Below, in pieces: positions 34,344-43,552 of a DNA stretch of 64,000 nucleotides. The stretch covers positions 62,001 through 126,000 of the forward strand of contig CAKPHH010000002.1 of assembly GCA_934157235.1 (NCBI GenBank), written 5' to 3'. The notes below the pieces were generated by a model that did no database searches, was not told where the DNA came from, and saw only the letters and a program-made list of their open reading frames with translations. Every line of letters begins with the position of its first letter. Position 1 is the first letter of the stretch. Made by a program: the position numbers and the translations under genes. The DNA is from an uncultured Bacilli bacterium (GTDB lineage Bacteria; Bacillota_I; Bacilli_A; RF39; UBA660).

Positions 34344-34385
34344 ATGGGTCTTTTATACGTATTAAATGAAAATCTCAAAAATTAA
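34344..34385 (+). CDS. Possible 13-codon leader peptide overlapping the recF start
   Basis: ATG at 34344 has a strong GGGGAAAGG site, encodes MGLLYVLNENLKN and stops at 34385, 17 bases inside recF in another frame. recF itself has no visible ribosome-binding site, so translation could be coupled through this short frame. This is inference from spacing only. Confidence 0.35.
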   Translation: MGLLYVLNENLKN

Positions 34386-35478
34386 TTTAGTAAATTTTAG
34401 AAATTATTCCAATGTAATAGTTAGTCTTAATAAAAAAATGAATATTTTTATTGGAGATAATGCTCAAGGGAAGACTAATATATTGGAAGCTATTGTTATA
34501 TTGGCACTTACAAAATCACATAGAGTAGGGAATAATCCCAATATTATTCAGTTTGGAAAAAGTAAGAGTACAATAAAAGGAACTATAAGGAAAGATAATA
34601 TTATTTCTAAGTTAGAGGTTTCTGTTACTGAAGATACTAAAAAGACTAGTGTTAATGGAACAGAAGTAAAAAAATTGTCGGATTATATTTCTAATTTAAA
34701 TGTAATTGTATTTACTCCAGATGACTTAGATATAATTAAAAGTTCACCAAATGTACGAAGAAATCTTTTAAATATTCAATTATCACAAATTTCGAGATTA
34801 TATTTAAATACTTATAATGAATATAATAAAATTTTAAAAACACGAAATGAATATTTAAAAATACTTTTTAGTAATAGTGTAGCGGATAAGAAGTATTTAG
34901 ATATTATTACTGATAAATTAATTGAAAAAGCAGTAATTATATATCAAAAAAGACATGAGTACTTGGAATTTATTAATGAGTATATTAATGAATATTTCAG
35001 TGAAATTTCTAATACAGATGGTTTAAAAGTAGTTTATTTACCTAATATTGAATTTGATGATTATGATAATTTGAAAATGCATGAGAAAATGAAGAAAGTT
35101 TATGACAAAAATTATTTAAAAGAGTTAAATAGTGGAATGACTTTGTATGGTCCTCATAGAGATGACTTTTTGTTTGAATTTGGTAGTAGAGATTTAAAGT
35201 TTTTTGGGTCACAAGGACAACAAAAATTAGCTGTTTTATCTTTTAAATTAGCTGAAGTTAATATATTTGAGAAGGTAACTGGTAGTTTTCCAGTATTATT
35301 ACTTGATGATATTTTTAGTGAATTTGATATAAAAAAACAAAATAAACTTTTGAAATTTATTAATAGTAAGGATATTCAAAGTATTTTAACAACAACAAAT
35401 TTAAAAGGAATAAATAAAAAGTATTTAGAGGATTCTTATATATATGTAGTAGATAATGGAAAAATTGAAAGAAAGTAG
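34366..35478 (+). CDS. recF: DNA replication/repair protein RecF
   Basis: 370 aa ABC-type ATPase: LVNFRNYSN at the N-terminus, Walker A GDNAQGKTN, signature KFFGSQGQQKLAVL and Walker B VLLLDDIFSEFD. Loads RecA at gaps with RecO and RecR. The start fits the family N-terminus exactly, although no ribosome-binding site precedes it. Confidence 0.97.
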   Translation: MKISKINLVNFRNYSNVIVSLNKKMNIFIGDNAQGKTNILEAIVILALTKSHRVGNNPNIIQFGKSKSTIKGTIRKDNIISKLEVSVTEDTKKTSVNGTEVKKLSDYISNLNVIVFTPDDLDIIKSSPNVRRNLLNIQLSQISRLYLNTYNEYNKILKTRNEYLKILFSNSVADKKYLDIITDKLIEKAVIIYQKRHEYLEFINEYINEYFSEISNTDGLKVVYLPNIEFDDYDNLKMHEKMKKVYDKNYLKELNSGMTLYGPHRDDFLFEFGSRDLKFFGSQGQQKLAVLSFKLAEVNIFEKVTGSFPVLLLDDIFSEFDIKKQNKLLKFINSKDIQSILTTTNLKGINKKYLEDSYIYVVDNGKIERK

Positions 35479-35486
35479 GTTATAAA

Positions 35487-37415
35487 ATGGAAGAAGAAAA
35501 AGTTCAAGGATCTTATGATTCGTCATCTATTCAGGTACTTGAAGGCTTAGAAGCTGTAAGAAAAAGACCTGGTATGTATATTGGTACCACTAGTTCAAGA
35601 GGACTTCACCATTTAGTTTGGGAAATAGTTGATAATGCTATTGATGAAGCTTTGGCTGGATATTGTACTCATATTGAGGTTACTATTGGTAAGGATAATA
35701 GTATAACTGTTAAGGATGATGGACGTGGAATACCTGTTGATATTCATCCAAAGACTGGTAAAAGTACTGTGGAAACTGTTTATACAGTATTACATGCTGG
35801 TGGAAAATTTGGTGGAGGAGGATATAAAGTATCTGGTGGTCTTCACGGAGTTGGTGCTAGTGTTGTTAATGCTTTAAGTGACTGGTTAGAGGTTAAAGTT
35901 TATAAAAATGGAAACGTTTATTATCAAAGATTTAGTCATGGTGGTCATCCTGATGATAGCTTGAAGATTATTGATAAATGTGATGAAGATAGAACTGGTA
36001 CTACTGTTCATTTTTTACCAGATGATGAGATTTTTACGGAAACTACAGTATTTGACTATGATATTTTAATGAAAAGATTAAGAGAATTAGCATTTTTGAA
36101 TAAAGGACTAAGAATATCTTTATATGATGATAGAGAACCTGGTAAAAAAGATTCTTTCTGTTATGAAGGTGGAATTAGTGAATATGTTAAAATGATTAAT
36201 TCTAATAAGAATCCTATTCATGAAACTATAGTTGATGTATCTGGTAAAGATAAGGATATTAGTGTAGAAATAGCATTACAATATAATGAAACTTACAATT
36301 CTTGTATTTATTCATTTGTTAATAATATTACTACTCCAGAAGGTGGAACTCATGAGGATGGTGCCAGAAGAGCATTAACTAGGGTTTTAAATAAGTATGG
36401 TGTTTCAGCAAACATTTTAAAGCAAAACGATGATCCTTTGACTGGCGATGATGTTAGAGAAGGTTTGACAATGATTATTTCTGTTAAGCATCCAGATCCA
36501 CAATTTGAAGGACAAACTAAGACAAAACTAGGAAATAGCGAAGTTAGAGGTATTGTGGATAAAATATTTTCTGAAGCTTTTGAAAGATTTTTGATGGAAA
36601 ATCCTGACCAAGCTAAAATTATTTTAGATAAGTCTATGACTGCCAGTAGGGCAAGAGTAGCTGCTAAGAAGGCTAGAGAATTAACAAGAAGAAAGGGAGA
36701 TTTAGATATTACTAATTTCTATGGAAAACTTTCTGATTGTAAGAGTAAGGATGCTGCTGTTAGTGAAATATTCTTAGTCGAGGGAGATTCAGCAGGTGGC
36801 TCTGCTATTAAGGGTAGAGATAGTATGACTCAAGCAATTTTACCTTTACGTGGTAAGATTTTAAATGTAGAAAAGGCTAGATTAGATAGAGCTTTATCAA
36901 ATGAAGAAATTAGAACGATAATTACAGCTTTTGGTACTGGAATTGGTGATGATTTTGATTTGAGTAAACTTCGTTATCATAAAATAATTATTATGACTGA
37001 TGCTGATGTTGATGGTAGTCATATTCGTGTATTATTATTAACTTTATTTTATAGATTTTTTAGACCTATTGTTGAAGCAGGACATGTATATGCTGCTCAA
37101 CCACCATTATTTGTTATTAAACATGGTAAAACTATTAAGTATGTTTTAAATGAACAAGAACGTGATGAATATTTGGCGACTCTTTCTCCTAATACGAAGT
37201 ATGATATTGCTCGTATGAAAGGTTTAGGAGAAATGGATGCTGAGGAGTTAAATGAAACTACTATGGATATTCATAAACGTGTTTTAAGACAGATTACTGT
37301 TGAAGATACTATAGCTGCTGATGATGTTTTCTCTAAACTTATGGGTGAAGATGTTGGTCCTAGAAGAGAATTTATTGAAACTAATGCAACTTATGTAGAG
37401 AATTTGGATGTTTAG
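35487..37415 (+). CDS. gyrB: DNA gyrase subunit B
   Basis: 642 aa ATPase subunit. GHKL motifs VDNAIDEALAG and GGLHGVGASVVNALS, and TOPRIM EGDSAGGSA with DADVDGSHIR. Acts with GyrA to introduce negative supercoils. It follows recF by 8 bases. Confidence 0.98.
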   Translation: MEEEKVQGSYDSSSIQVLEGLEAVRKRPGMYIGTTSSRGLHHLVWEIVDNAIDEALAGYCTHIEVTIGKDNSITVKDDGRGIPVDIHPKTGKSTVETVYTVLHAGGKFGGGGYKVSGGLHGVGASVVNALSDWLEVKVYKNGNVYYQRFSHGGHPDDSLKIIDKCDEDRTGTTVHFLPDDEIFTETTVFDYDILMKRLRELAFLNKGLRISLYDDREPGKKDSFCYEGGISEYVKMINSNKNPIHETIVDVSGKDKDISVEIALQYNETYNSCIYSFVNNITTPEGGTHEDGARRALTRVLNKYGVSANILKQNDDPLTGDDVREGLTMIISVKHPDPQFEGQTKTKLGNSEVRGIVDKIFSEAFERFLMENPDQAKIILDKSMTASRARVAAKKARELTRRKGDLDITNFYGKLSDCKSKDAAVSEIFLVEGDSAGGSAIKGRDSMTQAILPLRGKILNVEKARLDRALSNEEIRTIITAFGTGIGDDFDLSKLRYHKIIIMTDADVDGSHIRVLLLTLFYRFFRPIVEAGHVYAAQPPLFVIKHGKTIKYVLNEQERDEYLATLSPNTKYDIARMKGLGEMDAEELNETTMDIHKRVLRQITVEDTIAADDVFSKLMGEDVGPRREFIETNATYVENLDV

Positions 37416-37428
37416 GATGGTGGTTTAG

Positions 37429-39888
37429 ATGGATAGATTAGAAAAAAATAATATTGTTAAGGAAGTACAAGATTCGTTTTTAGAGTACTCAATGAGTGTT
37501 ATTGTTGCTCGTGCACTTCCTGATTTAAGAGATGGTTTAAAACCTGTTCATAGAAGAATTCTTTATTCTATGTATGAATCTGGATATACTCCTGATAAGC
37601 CTCATAAGAAGAGTGCTAGAATTGTTGGAGATGTTATGGGTAAGTATCATCCACATGGTGATTCTAGTATTTATGAAGCAATGGTTAGAATGGCACAAGA
37701 CTTTTCATATCGTTATATGTTAGTTGATGGTCATGGTAACTTTGGTAATATTGAAGGTTATGGAGCCGCAGCGATGCGTTACACTGAGTCTAGACTTTCA
37801 AAAATTTCATTGGAATTATTAAGAAACATTAATAAAAATACCGTTAATTTCAGTCCTAACTTTGATGAAAGTGAAAGAGAACCTGATGTTTTACCTTCTC
37901 GTTTTCCTAATATTTTAGTTAATGGTACGACTGGTATTGCGGTTGGTATGGCTACTAATATTCCTCCTCATAATTTGGGAGAGGTAATAGATGGTTGTGT
38001 TGCTTATATTGATAATCATGACATTACTTTGGATGAGTTGATGCAGCATATTAAGGGACCTGATTTTCCTACAGGAGCAATTATTTTAGGAAATAGTGGT
38101 ATTCGTAAGGCTTATGAAACAGGTCGTGGCTCTATTACTATTCGAAGTAAGGCTACAATAGAAGAAAGTAATGGTAAGCATCATATAATAATTGATGAAG
38201 TTCCTTATGGTGTTAATACTTTAGAGTTAAAAAATAAGGTTGCTGAGCTTGTTCATAATAAGACAATTGAAGGTATTGCTGATTACCATTCTGATTTAAA
38301 AAATGGTATTAAAATAACTATTACTTTAAAGAAAGATGCTAATGCGCAAGTTGTTTTGAATAAGTTATATAAACATACGGCTTTTCAAACAACTTATGGA
38401 ATAATTTTCTTGATGCTAGATCAAGGTGTTCCTAAGACTTTAGGTTTAAAGGATATTATTGTTAAGTATATTGATTTCCAAAAAGAAGTTATTATCCGTA
38501 GAACTAAGTATGATTTAGATGTTGCGGAAAAACGTGTCCATATATTGGAAGGTTTAAAGATAGCATTAGATAATATTGATGCTGTTATTAAGTTAATTAG
38601 AGCGGCTAAGTCTGATGATGAGGCTAGAACTGGGTTAATGAATAATTTTAAATTAACTGAAGTTCAGGCTAATGCTATATTAGAAATGAAATTACGTCGT
38701 TTAACTGGCTTAGAGCGTGAAAAGATAGAAAATGAATTAAATGACTTATTAAAATTAATTGAAGAGTTACGTGGCATTTTAGCTAGTGATGAGAAGGTTT
38801 TAGAGGTTATTAAGAATGAATTATTAGAAATTAAGGATAAATATGGAGATGAACGTCGTACTAATATTGATATGACTGCTATTGAGTATATTGAAGATGA
38901 GTCTTTAATTCCTAATGAAGATGTTATTGTTACTTTAACTAGAAATGGTTATATTAAAAGATTAAGAACTGATACTTATCGTACTCAAAATAGAGGCGGT
39001 GTGGGTGTAAATGGTATGACTATTAATGAGGAGGACTTTGTGGAACACTTAATTTCTATGAGGACTCACGATTATATCTTATTCTTCTCAAATAAGGGTA
39101 GGGTTTACAGAATGAAAGGATACGAAGTTCCTGAATTTTCTAGACAATCTAAAGGTTTACCAATCATTAATTTACTACAATTAGATAAAGATGAGAACAT
39201 TAGTTCGATTGTGGAAATTTCTGCTGACAGTTCTGAAATTAAATATTTGGTATTTACTACTAAGAATGGTATAGTTAAGAGAACTGATATTTCTGAGTTT
39301 GATAATATTAGAAAATCTGGTAAAATTGCTATTGTTTTAAAGGAAAATGATGAGTTAATTTCTGTTAGAAAGACTTGTGGAAATAATGAAATTGCCATTG
39401 GTGCTAATAATGGTAGAATGGTTCGATTCCCAGAAAGTGAAATTCGTCCTATGGGTAGAAGTAGTTCTGGTGTTAAGGGTATTGATTTAGATGGTAGTTA
39501 TGTAGTTGGAGCAGAGGTGGTTAATCCTGGTCAAACTATATTAATTGTTACTGATAAAGGATATGGTAAGAAAACTGTTATTGATGAATATAGATTAACT
39601 CATCGTGGCAGCAAGGGTGTTAAAGCACTTAATGTTACTGATAAAAATGGTATGATGGTTGCTTTAAAATGTATTGATGATTCTGAATATGATGTAATCA
39701 TTGTTACTGATAATGGTACTTTAATGAAGATGCCATTAGAGCAGGTATCTACTTTAAAACGTGCTACTCAAGGTGTTAGACTTATCAATTTAAAAAATGA
39801 TGAAAAGGTTGCTACTGTAGCAATCGTAGCTAAGGAAGCAAACGATGATGAGGTTCAAGATACTGCTGAAGTTGTTGATGAAGCCTAG
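37429..39888 (+). CDS. gyrA: DNA gyrase subunit A
   Basis: 819 aa. The quinolone-resistance region reads YHPHGDSSIYEAMVRMAQ with Ser and Glu at the usual susceptibility positions. The catalytic Tyr lies in GAAAMRYTE, and the C-terminal pinwheel carries the GyrA box QRGG-type sequence as QNRGGVGVNG. The acidic tail closes the protein. Confidence 0.98.
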   Translation: MDRLEKNNIVKEVQDSFLEYSMSVIVARALPDLRDGLKPVHRRILYSMYESGYTPDKPHKKSARIVGDVMGKYHPHGDSSIYEAMVRMAQDFSYRYMLVDGHGNFGNIEGYGAAAMRYTESRLSKISLELLRNINKNTVNFSPNFDESEREPDVLPSRFPNILVNGTTGIAVGMATNIPPHNLGEVIDGCVAYIDNHDITLDELMQHIKGPDFPTGAIILGNSGIRKAYETGRGSITIRSKATIEESNGKHHIIIDEVPYGVNTLELKNKVAELVHNKTIEGIADYHSDLKNGIKITITLKKDANAQVVLNKLYKHTAFQTTYGIIFLMLDQGVPKTLGLKDIIVKYIDFQKEVIIRRTKYDLDVAEKRVHILEGLKIALDNIDAVIKLIRAAKSDDEARTGLMNNFKLTEVQANAILEMKLRRLTGLEREKIENELNDLLKLIEELRGILASDEKVLEVIKNELLEIKDKYGDERRTNIDMTAIEYIEDESLIPNEDVIVTLTRNGYIKRLRTDTYRTQNRGGVGVNGMTINEEDFVEHLISMRTHDYILFFSNKGRVYRMKGYEVPEFSRQSKGLPIINLLQLDKDENISSIVEISADSSEIKYLVFTTKNGIVKRTDISEFDNIRKSGKIAIVLKENDELISVRKTCGNNEIAIGANNGRMVRFPESEIRPMGRSSSGVKGIDLDGSYVVGAEVVNPGQTILIVTDKGYGKKTVIDEYRLTHRGSKGVKALNVTDKNGMMVALKCIDDSEYDVIIVTDNGTLMKMPLEQVSTLKRATQGVRLINLKNDEKVATVAIVAKEANDDEVQDTAEVVDEA

Positions 39889-39894
39889 AATAAT

Positions 39895-39921
39895 AAAAAC
39901 AGGTTATCCCTGTTTTTTTTT
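39895..39921 (+). terminator. Intrinsic terminator of recF-gyrB-gyrA
   Basis: AAAAACAGG/CCTGTTTTT stem with a 5-base loop and T run, 6 bases after gyrA. Confidence 0.88.
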
Positions 39922-40136
39922 GTCGTTTTCGCCATTTATGTACAATTGTTGTTAACAAGCCATCATTTTATGTAAAATTTTACTTGTGGAAAAAATATTT
40001 TTGATATTTTTTGTTAAAATTTGTTTAGTAGACTGTAAAGTAAATTTTAAGCAATTTTTTCTCAAAATGATGGATGATAACCTTACTCGATTTAAAATAT
40101 TGAATACTTTAATTTTATGTGTTCTTTAACTAAATT

Positions 40137-40150
40137 ATTTCCCGGGAAAT
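40137..40150. promoter_or_regulatory. Noc-binding site (NBS) 1
   Basis: Perfect ATTTCCCGGGAAAT, the B. subtilis NBS consensus, inside a 28-bp perfect palindrome (40130-40157). Confidence 0.85.
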
Positions 40151-40193
40151 AATTTAGTAGTATTTTTATACTTTGTTTATAAGATCAATTCAA

Positions 40194-40209
40194 TGTTTCA
40201 CGTGAAACA
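40194..40209. promoter_or_regulatory. parS site 1
   Basis: Perfect TGTTTCACGTGAAACA, extended to a 22-bp palindrome by CAA/TTG. ParB loading site. Confidence 0.95.
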
Positions 40210-40388
40210 TTGTTTATATTTAATTAAAAATAGTGAATCATATTATTAGTTTAACTCTATTTGATTTATTCTATGTTTAACTTCTACAATTTAATATATG
40301 TTTGTTTAGAACTGTTAATAAGAGTTTAGTTTTCTTTATTAATAGGAGTTTATTTAGAGATGGCAATTTTTATTTATTCAATAAAATC

Positions 40389-40402
40389 ATTTTTCTGAGA
40401 AT
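40389..40402. promoter_or_regulatory. Degenerate NBS 2
   Basis: ATTTTTCTGAGAAT matches the NBS core at 9 of 14 positions, and its flanks (AAAT, AATTT) and 42-bp distance to parS 2 are those of the other modules. Probably a decayed copy; binding uncertain. Confidence 0.45.
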
Positions 40403-40444
40403 AATTTGAAGGTCATTTTAATTATATATATAAATTATGTTCAA

Positions 40445-40460
40445 TGTTTCACGTGAAACA
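40445..40460. promoter_or_regulatory. parS site 2
   Basis: Perfect TGTTTCACGTGAAACA within the 24-bp palindrome 40441-40464. Confidence 0.95.
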
Positions 40461-40562
40461 TTGAATGCTATGTAATATTTTATATGATTGCTTTTTGATT
40501 AATTTGAAATAGCTAGTTTTATTTATAATATTTATTTTTTTAATCATTACTCATATAGAATT

Positions 40563-40576
40563 ATTTCTCGGAAAAT
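40563..40576. promoter_or_regulatory. NBS 3, two substitutions
   Basis: ATTTCTCGGAAAAT differs from consensus at two positions, but palindromic arms extend from 40553 to 40586. 44 bp before parS 3. Confidence 0.7.
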
Positions 40577-40620
40577 AATTCTATATGTAGTTGAATAGCT
40601 TGTATAGTAATTATGCGTAA

Positions 40621-40636
40621 TGTTTCACGTGAAACA
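40621..40636. promoter_or_regulatory. parS site 3
   Basis: Perfect TGTTTCACGTGAAACA. Confidence 0.95.
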
Positions 40637-40854
40637 TCGAATGTTAGAATTAATCATAACGTTTTTTGAAAATATTTACTTTTTTGATTGTTGTATTAAG
40701 CGTAGTATTTTTAAAAAAATTTTGTGTATATTTCATTGATTCTTGCATACTGTACTTAGTGTTTTATATGAAATGTTTTATTTAAAAATATCATTAAGAG
40801 TTGTCTTTTATAAGTTTGATGTTGGTGTGAACATTTACTTTATTCAATAAAATT

Positions 40855-40868
40855 ATTTCCCGGGAAAT
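40855..40868. promoter_or_regulatory. NBS 4
   Basis: Perfect ATTTCCCGGGAAAT with AAAATT/AATTTT arms, 43 bp before parS 4. Confidence 0.85.
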
Positions 40869-40911
40869 AATTTTTTCTATGTTTGACTATTTATTAATTG
40901 GTAGAACTTAA

Positions 40912-40927
40912 TGTTTCACGTGAAACA
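40912..40927. promoter_or_regulatory. parS site 4
   Basis: Perfect TGTTTCACGTGAAACA. Confidence 0.95.
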
Positions 40928-41099
40928 TTGAATTTTAAAATGTAATTTAAGCTAATTAAAATGATAAAGTTGGATAATTATCCATTTCAATTCAAAATAT
41001 GCTACATTCATTTTAAATAATTTAATCATTAAAAGATGTATAATAGTTAAATTTAATGTAAAATATTGAATAATTTAGACTTGTATTTTATTTTAAATT

Positions 41100-41113
41100 A
41101 TTTCCCGGGAAAT
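41100..41113. promoter_or_regulatory. NBS 5
   Basis: Perfect ATTTCCCGGGAAAT with TTAAATT/AATTTAA arms, 44 bp before parS 5. Confidence 0.85.
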
Positions 41114-41157
41114 AATTTAATGTTTACTTGAATAGTTTTTAGAGTGATTATAGATAA

Positions 41158-41173
41158 TGTTTCACGTGAAACA
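41158..41173. promoter_or_regulatory. parS site 5
   Basis: Perfect TGTTTCACGTGAAACA. It ends 10 bp before the -35 of the SRP RNA promoter. Confidence 0.95.
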
Positions 41174-41183
41174 TTTAAAAGTG

Positions 41184-41212
41184 TTTACAAAAACTCTATA
41201 TTATATTAAAAT
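41184..41212 (+). promoter_or_regulatory. Promoter of the SRP RNA gene
   Basis: TTTACA, 17-bp spacer, TAAAAT, with the RNA 5' end expected 7 bases later at G41219. Confidence 0.75.
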
Positions 41213-41218
41213 ATTTTT

Positions 41219-41295
41219 GTGCAATGGGAGCAGTGGAACCAGGTCAGGATCGGAAGATAGCAGCCTTAACATTTAAACTTCCATGTGCACTTTTT
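41219..41295 (+). ncRNA. ffs: Signal recognition particle RNA, small (4.5S) type
   Basis: The conserved domain IV core is present (GGAACCAGGTCAGGATCGG then GAAGATAGCAGCC). The outer stem pairs GTGCA and TGG...AG at the 5' end with CT...CCA and TGCAC at the 3' end, followed by TTTTT. Length is about 72-77 nt, so it lacks the Alu domain of the 270-nt Bacillus RNA. It binds Ffh for co-translational targeting. Position before tadA-dnaX is the Bacillota location. Confidence 0.92.
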
Positions 41296-41312
41296 ATTTT
41301 GGAGTGAATGAT

Positions 41313-41768
41313 ATGAATATTAAATATATGAAAGAAGCATATAAAGAGGCTTTAAAGGCTTTTGCGATTGATGAAGTTCCGGTGGGAGCTGTTATAGTAA
41401 AAAATAATAAAATAATAGCTCGTTCTTATAATTTAAAAGAAAAAAAAGCCTGTGGAATTTATCATGCTGAAATATTAGCTATCATTAAAGCTTGTAAAAA
41501 ACTTTCAAACTGGCGACTTGATGGTTGTGATATCTATATTACTTTGGCACCATGTCCTATGTGTGCTAGTGCTATTAAACAAGCTAGAATCAGTAATGTT
41601 TATTGTGGATTATCTAATTTGAATGAATCTACTATGAATGTAACAAAAAAAATTTTTGAAGAAAATGATATTAATTCTTCAGTAAATTTTGTTTCTGACC
41701 TTTTTTGTGATGAGGTTGATTTGTTAATGAAAAACTTTTTTAAAAATAAAAGGACAAAAATAAAATAG
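41313..41768 (+). CDS. tadA: tRNA(adenine34) deaminase
   Basis: 151 aa. Deaminates wobble A34 of tRNA-Arg(ACG) to inosine. Zinc motifs are HAE (IYHAEILAI) and PCPMC. The open frame begins 10 codons earlier inside the SRP RNA; GGAGTG at 41301 and family homology fix ATG 41313. Confidence 0.96.
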   Translation: MNIKYMKEAYKEALKAFAIDEVPVGAVIVKNNKIIARSYNLKEKKACGIYHAEILAIIKACKKLSNWRLDGCDIYITLAPCPMCASAIKQARISNVYCGLSNLNESTMNVTKKIFEENDINSSVNFVSDLFCDEVDLLMKNFFKNKRTKIK

Positions 41769-41780
41769 TTTCAAATTTTA

Positions 41781-41789
41781 TGTTATAAT
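41781..41789 (+). promoter_or_regulatory. Extended -10 promoter for dnaX
   Basis: TGTTATAAT 21 bases before the dnaX ATG; no clear -35. Confidence 0.45.
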
Positions 41790-41809
41790 TTTGTTAGTGA
41801 GGTGAGGTT

Positions 41810-43537
41810 ATGTATCATGCTTTATATAGAAAATATCGTCCTTTGACATTTGATGATGTTGTAGGACAGGATTCTATTGTTACAACTTTACGTAATTCAA
41901 TTATTAATAAAACTTTTTCTCATGCTTATATGTTTTTTGGACCTAGGGGTACTGGAAAAACAACAATATCAAAAATATTTGCTAGATCAATCAATTGCGA
42001 AGCCCCAGTTAATGGATGTACTTGTGGAAAATGTCCTAAATGTCTTCATTCGTTTGAAAAAGAGTGTGTTGATATTATTGAAATAGATGCTGCTAGTAAT
42101 AATGGTGTTGATGAGATAAGGGAACTTAAAAGTAAAATTTCTTTGGTGCCCGCTGAATTAAAATATAAGGTTTATATTATTGATGAAGTTCATATGTTAT
42201 CTATTGGAGCTTTTAACGCTTTATTAAAAACTTTAGAAGAACCACCTGAACACGCAATATTCATTTTAGCAACAACTGATCCTCAAAAAGTTCCTGAGAC
42301 TATTATTTCGCGTTGTCAGTGCTTTTCTTTTAAACGAATTTCTGAAAATTCTATTGTGGAAAGAATTAGATTTATTACTAAAAAGGAAAATATTTCCATT
42401 GACGATGATGTTATACATGATATTGCTAAGTATTCTGATGGTGGTATGCGTGATGCTTTAGGTTTGTTAGATAAGTTAAGTTCTTATACTGATAAGAATA
42501 TTACCTCTGAATCTTTTGCTGAATTAAATGGTACAATTACTAAAAATGAATTAGAAAACTTTATAGATAATATTTTTAATAATGATATTGCAAATGTTTT
42601 GACTTATATATCTGAAATTAATGATTCTGGTAAAAATCTTGTTCAAGTTATTATACAAATACTTAATAATTTACAGGAAACTTTATTTTCATATTATGTT
42701 AATGGTAGTGAGTTGAAATATAATGTTGATAATTATATTTTATTTGCTAATCTTATTAATGATAAGTTATTTGATATTAAGAGGAGTAGTAATCCTCGTA
42801 TATATATAGAAATGATGCTAATTGACTTTTGTGAAGGAAATTTTAATAGCAAAAATGATAAAATTATTTCCCGGGAAATAATTTTAGATAATAAAGATAC
42901 TAAAAATAATGAAAATATTATTGAAAATACACAAACAATTGTTCGTGGAAATAAGGATAAAAATTTGGATGCTGATGTTACACTTGTTGTTGATAACAAT
43001 GAAAATAATAATGTTTTAAATGCTGATAAAAAACCAATTGATAATAAAGTTTCTAGTGATATTATTTTGAATTTGAATGATATTATTAAGGCTAGGGTAA
43101 ATAATATTATGGCAACTGCTGATAAGAAGATTTTGTTGAATATTATTAATAAAATTACTATATTTAATGATTATACATTTGATTCTGAAATTGGATTTGC
43201 AGCATGCGCCTTATTGGATGCTAAGATACGTGCGGCTAGTACTATTGGTATTATTTTAAGTTATGAATATGATTCTATTGTTAAACAAAATTTACTTAAT
43301 TTGGAGAAGATTTGTGATATATACAATAAACTTAATAATACTAACTATAAAATCGCAATTATTTCTGATGCAGAATGGGAAAATGTAAAAAATGAATATA
43401 TAAAAACAATTAAATCTGGTGGTTCTTATGGTTTAGTAGAAGAACCAACTCCTGAAATATTGGAAGATACTAAAAAAGATGATATAATAACTAATAGTGC
43501 AGTAGAACTATTTGGTGATATTGTTGAGATTGATTAG
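41810..43537 (+). CDS. dnaX: DNA polymerase III subunits gamma/tau
   Basis: 575 aa clamp-loader ATPase: RKYRPLTFDDVVGQ, Walker A GPRGTGKTTISK, a four-Cys zinc module (CTCGKCPKC plus one upstream), DEVHML and the sensor ISRCQCF. Domain III is followed by an Asn/Asp-rich linker (about 350-410) and the tau-specific region. A perfect Noc-binding palindrome lies in the linker coding sequence (codons for DKIISREIIL). Confidence 0.97.
   Translation: MYHALYRKYRPLTFDDVVGQDSIVTTLRNSIINKTFSHAYMFFGPRGTGKTTISKIFARSINCEAPVNGCTCGKCPKCLHSFEKECVDIIEIDAASNNGVDEIRELKSKISLVPAELKYKVYIIDEVHMLSIGAFNALLKTLEEPPEHAIFILATTDPQKVPETIISRCQCFSFKRISENSIVERIRFITKKENISIDDDVIHDIAKYSDGGMRDALGLLDKLSSYTDKNITSESFAELNGTITKNELENFIDNIFNNDIANVLTYISEINDSGKNLVQVIIQILNNLQETLFSYYVNGSELKYNVDNYILFANLINDKLFDIKRSSNPRIYIEMMLIDFCEGNFNSKNDKIISREIILDNKDTKNNENIIENTQTIVRGNKDKNLDADVTLVVDNNENNNVLNADKKPIDNKVSSDIILNLNDIIKARVNNIMATADKKILLNIINKITIFNDYTFDSEIGFAACALLDAKIRAASTIGIILSYEYDSIVKQNLLNLEKICDIYNKLNNTNYKIAIISDAEWENVKNEYIKTIKSGGSYGLVEEPTPEILEDTKKDDIITNSAVELFGDIVEID
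42866..42879. promoter_or_regulatory. NBS 6 inside dnaX
   Basis: Perfect ATTTCCCGGGAAAT with AAAATT/AATTTT arms, in the dnaX coding sequence and not paired with a parS. Confidence 0.75.
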
Positions 43538-43552
43538 AAAAGGAGAATATAT

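Larger units (their letters stand above)
39922..41180. other. Gene-free segregation region with five NBS-parS modules
   Basis: About 1.26 kb without any plausible coding frame. It holds five repeats of a Noc-type palindrome followed after 42-44 bp by parS (centre-to-centre 57-59 bp). Flanking bases are partly shared: modules 2 and 4 both read TTTATTCAATAAAAT before the Noc site, and modules 3 and 5 share a TTGAATAG... spacer. This suggests duplication of a unit. A lone DnaA-box-like TTGTGGAAAA lies near 39984. Confidence 0.85.

Noticed and set aside
39922..41218. CRISPR or phage attachment repeat
   Set aside because: The repeats are palindromes with unequal 174-292 bp intervals and match parS/NBS; there are no spacers of constant size or cas genes.
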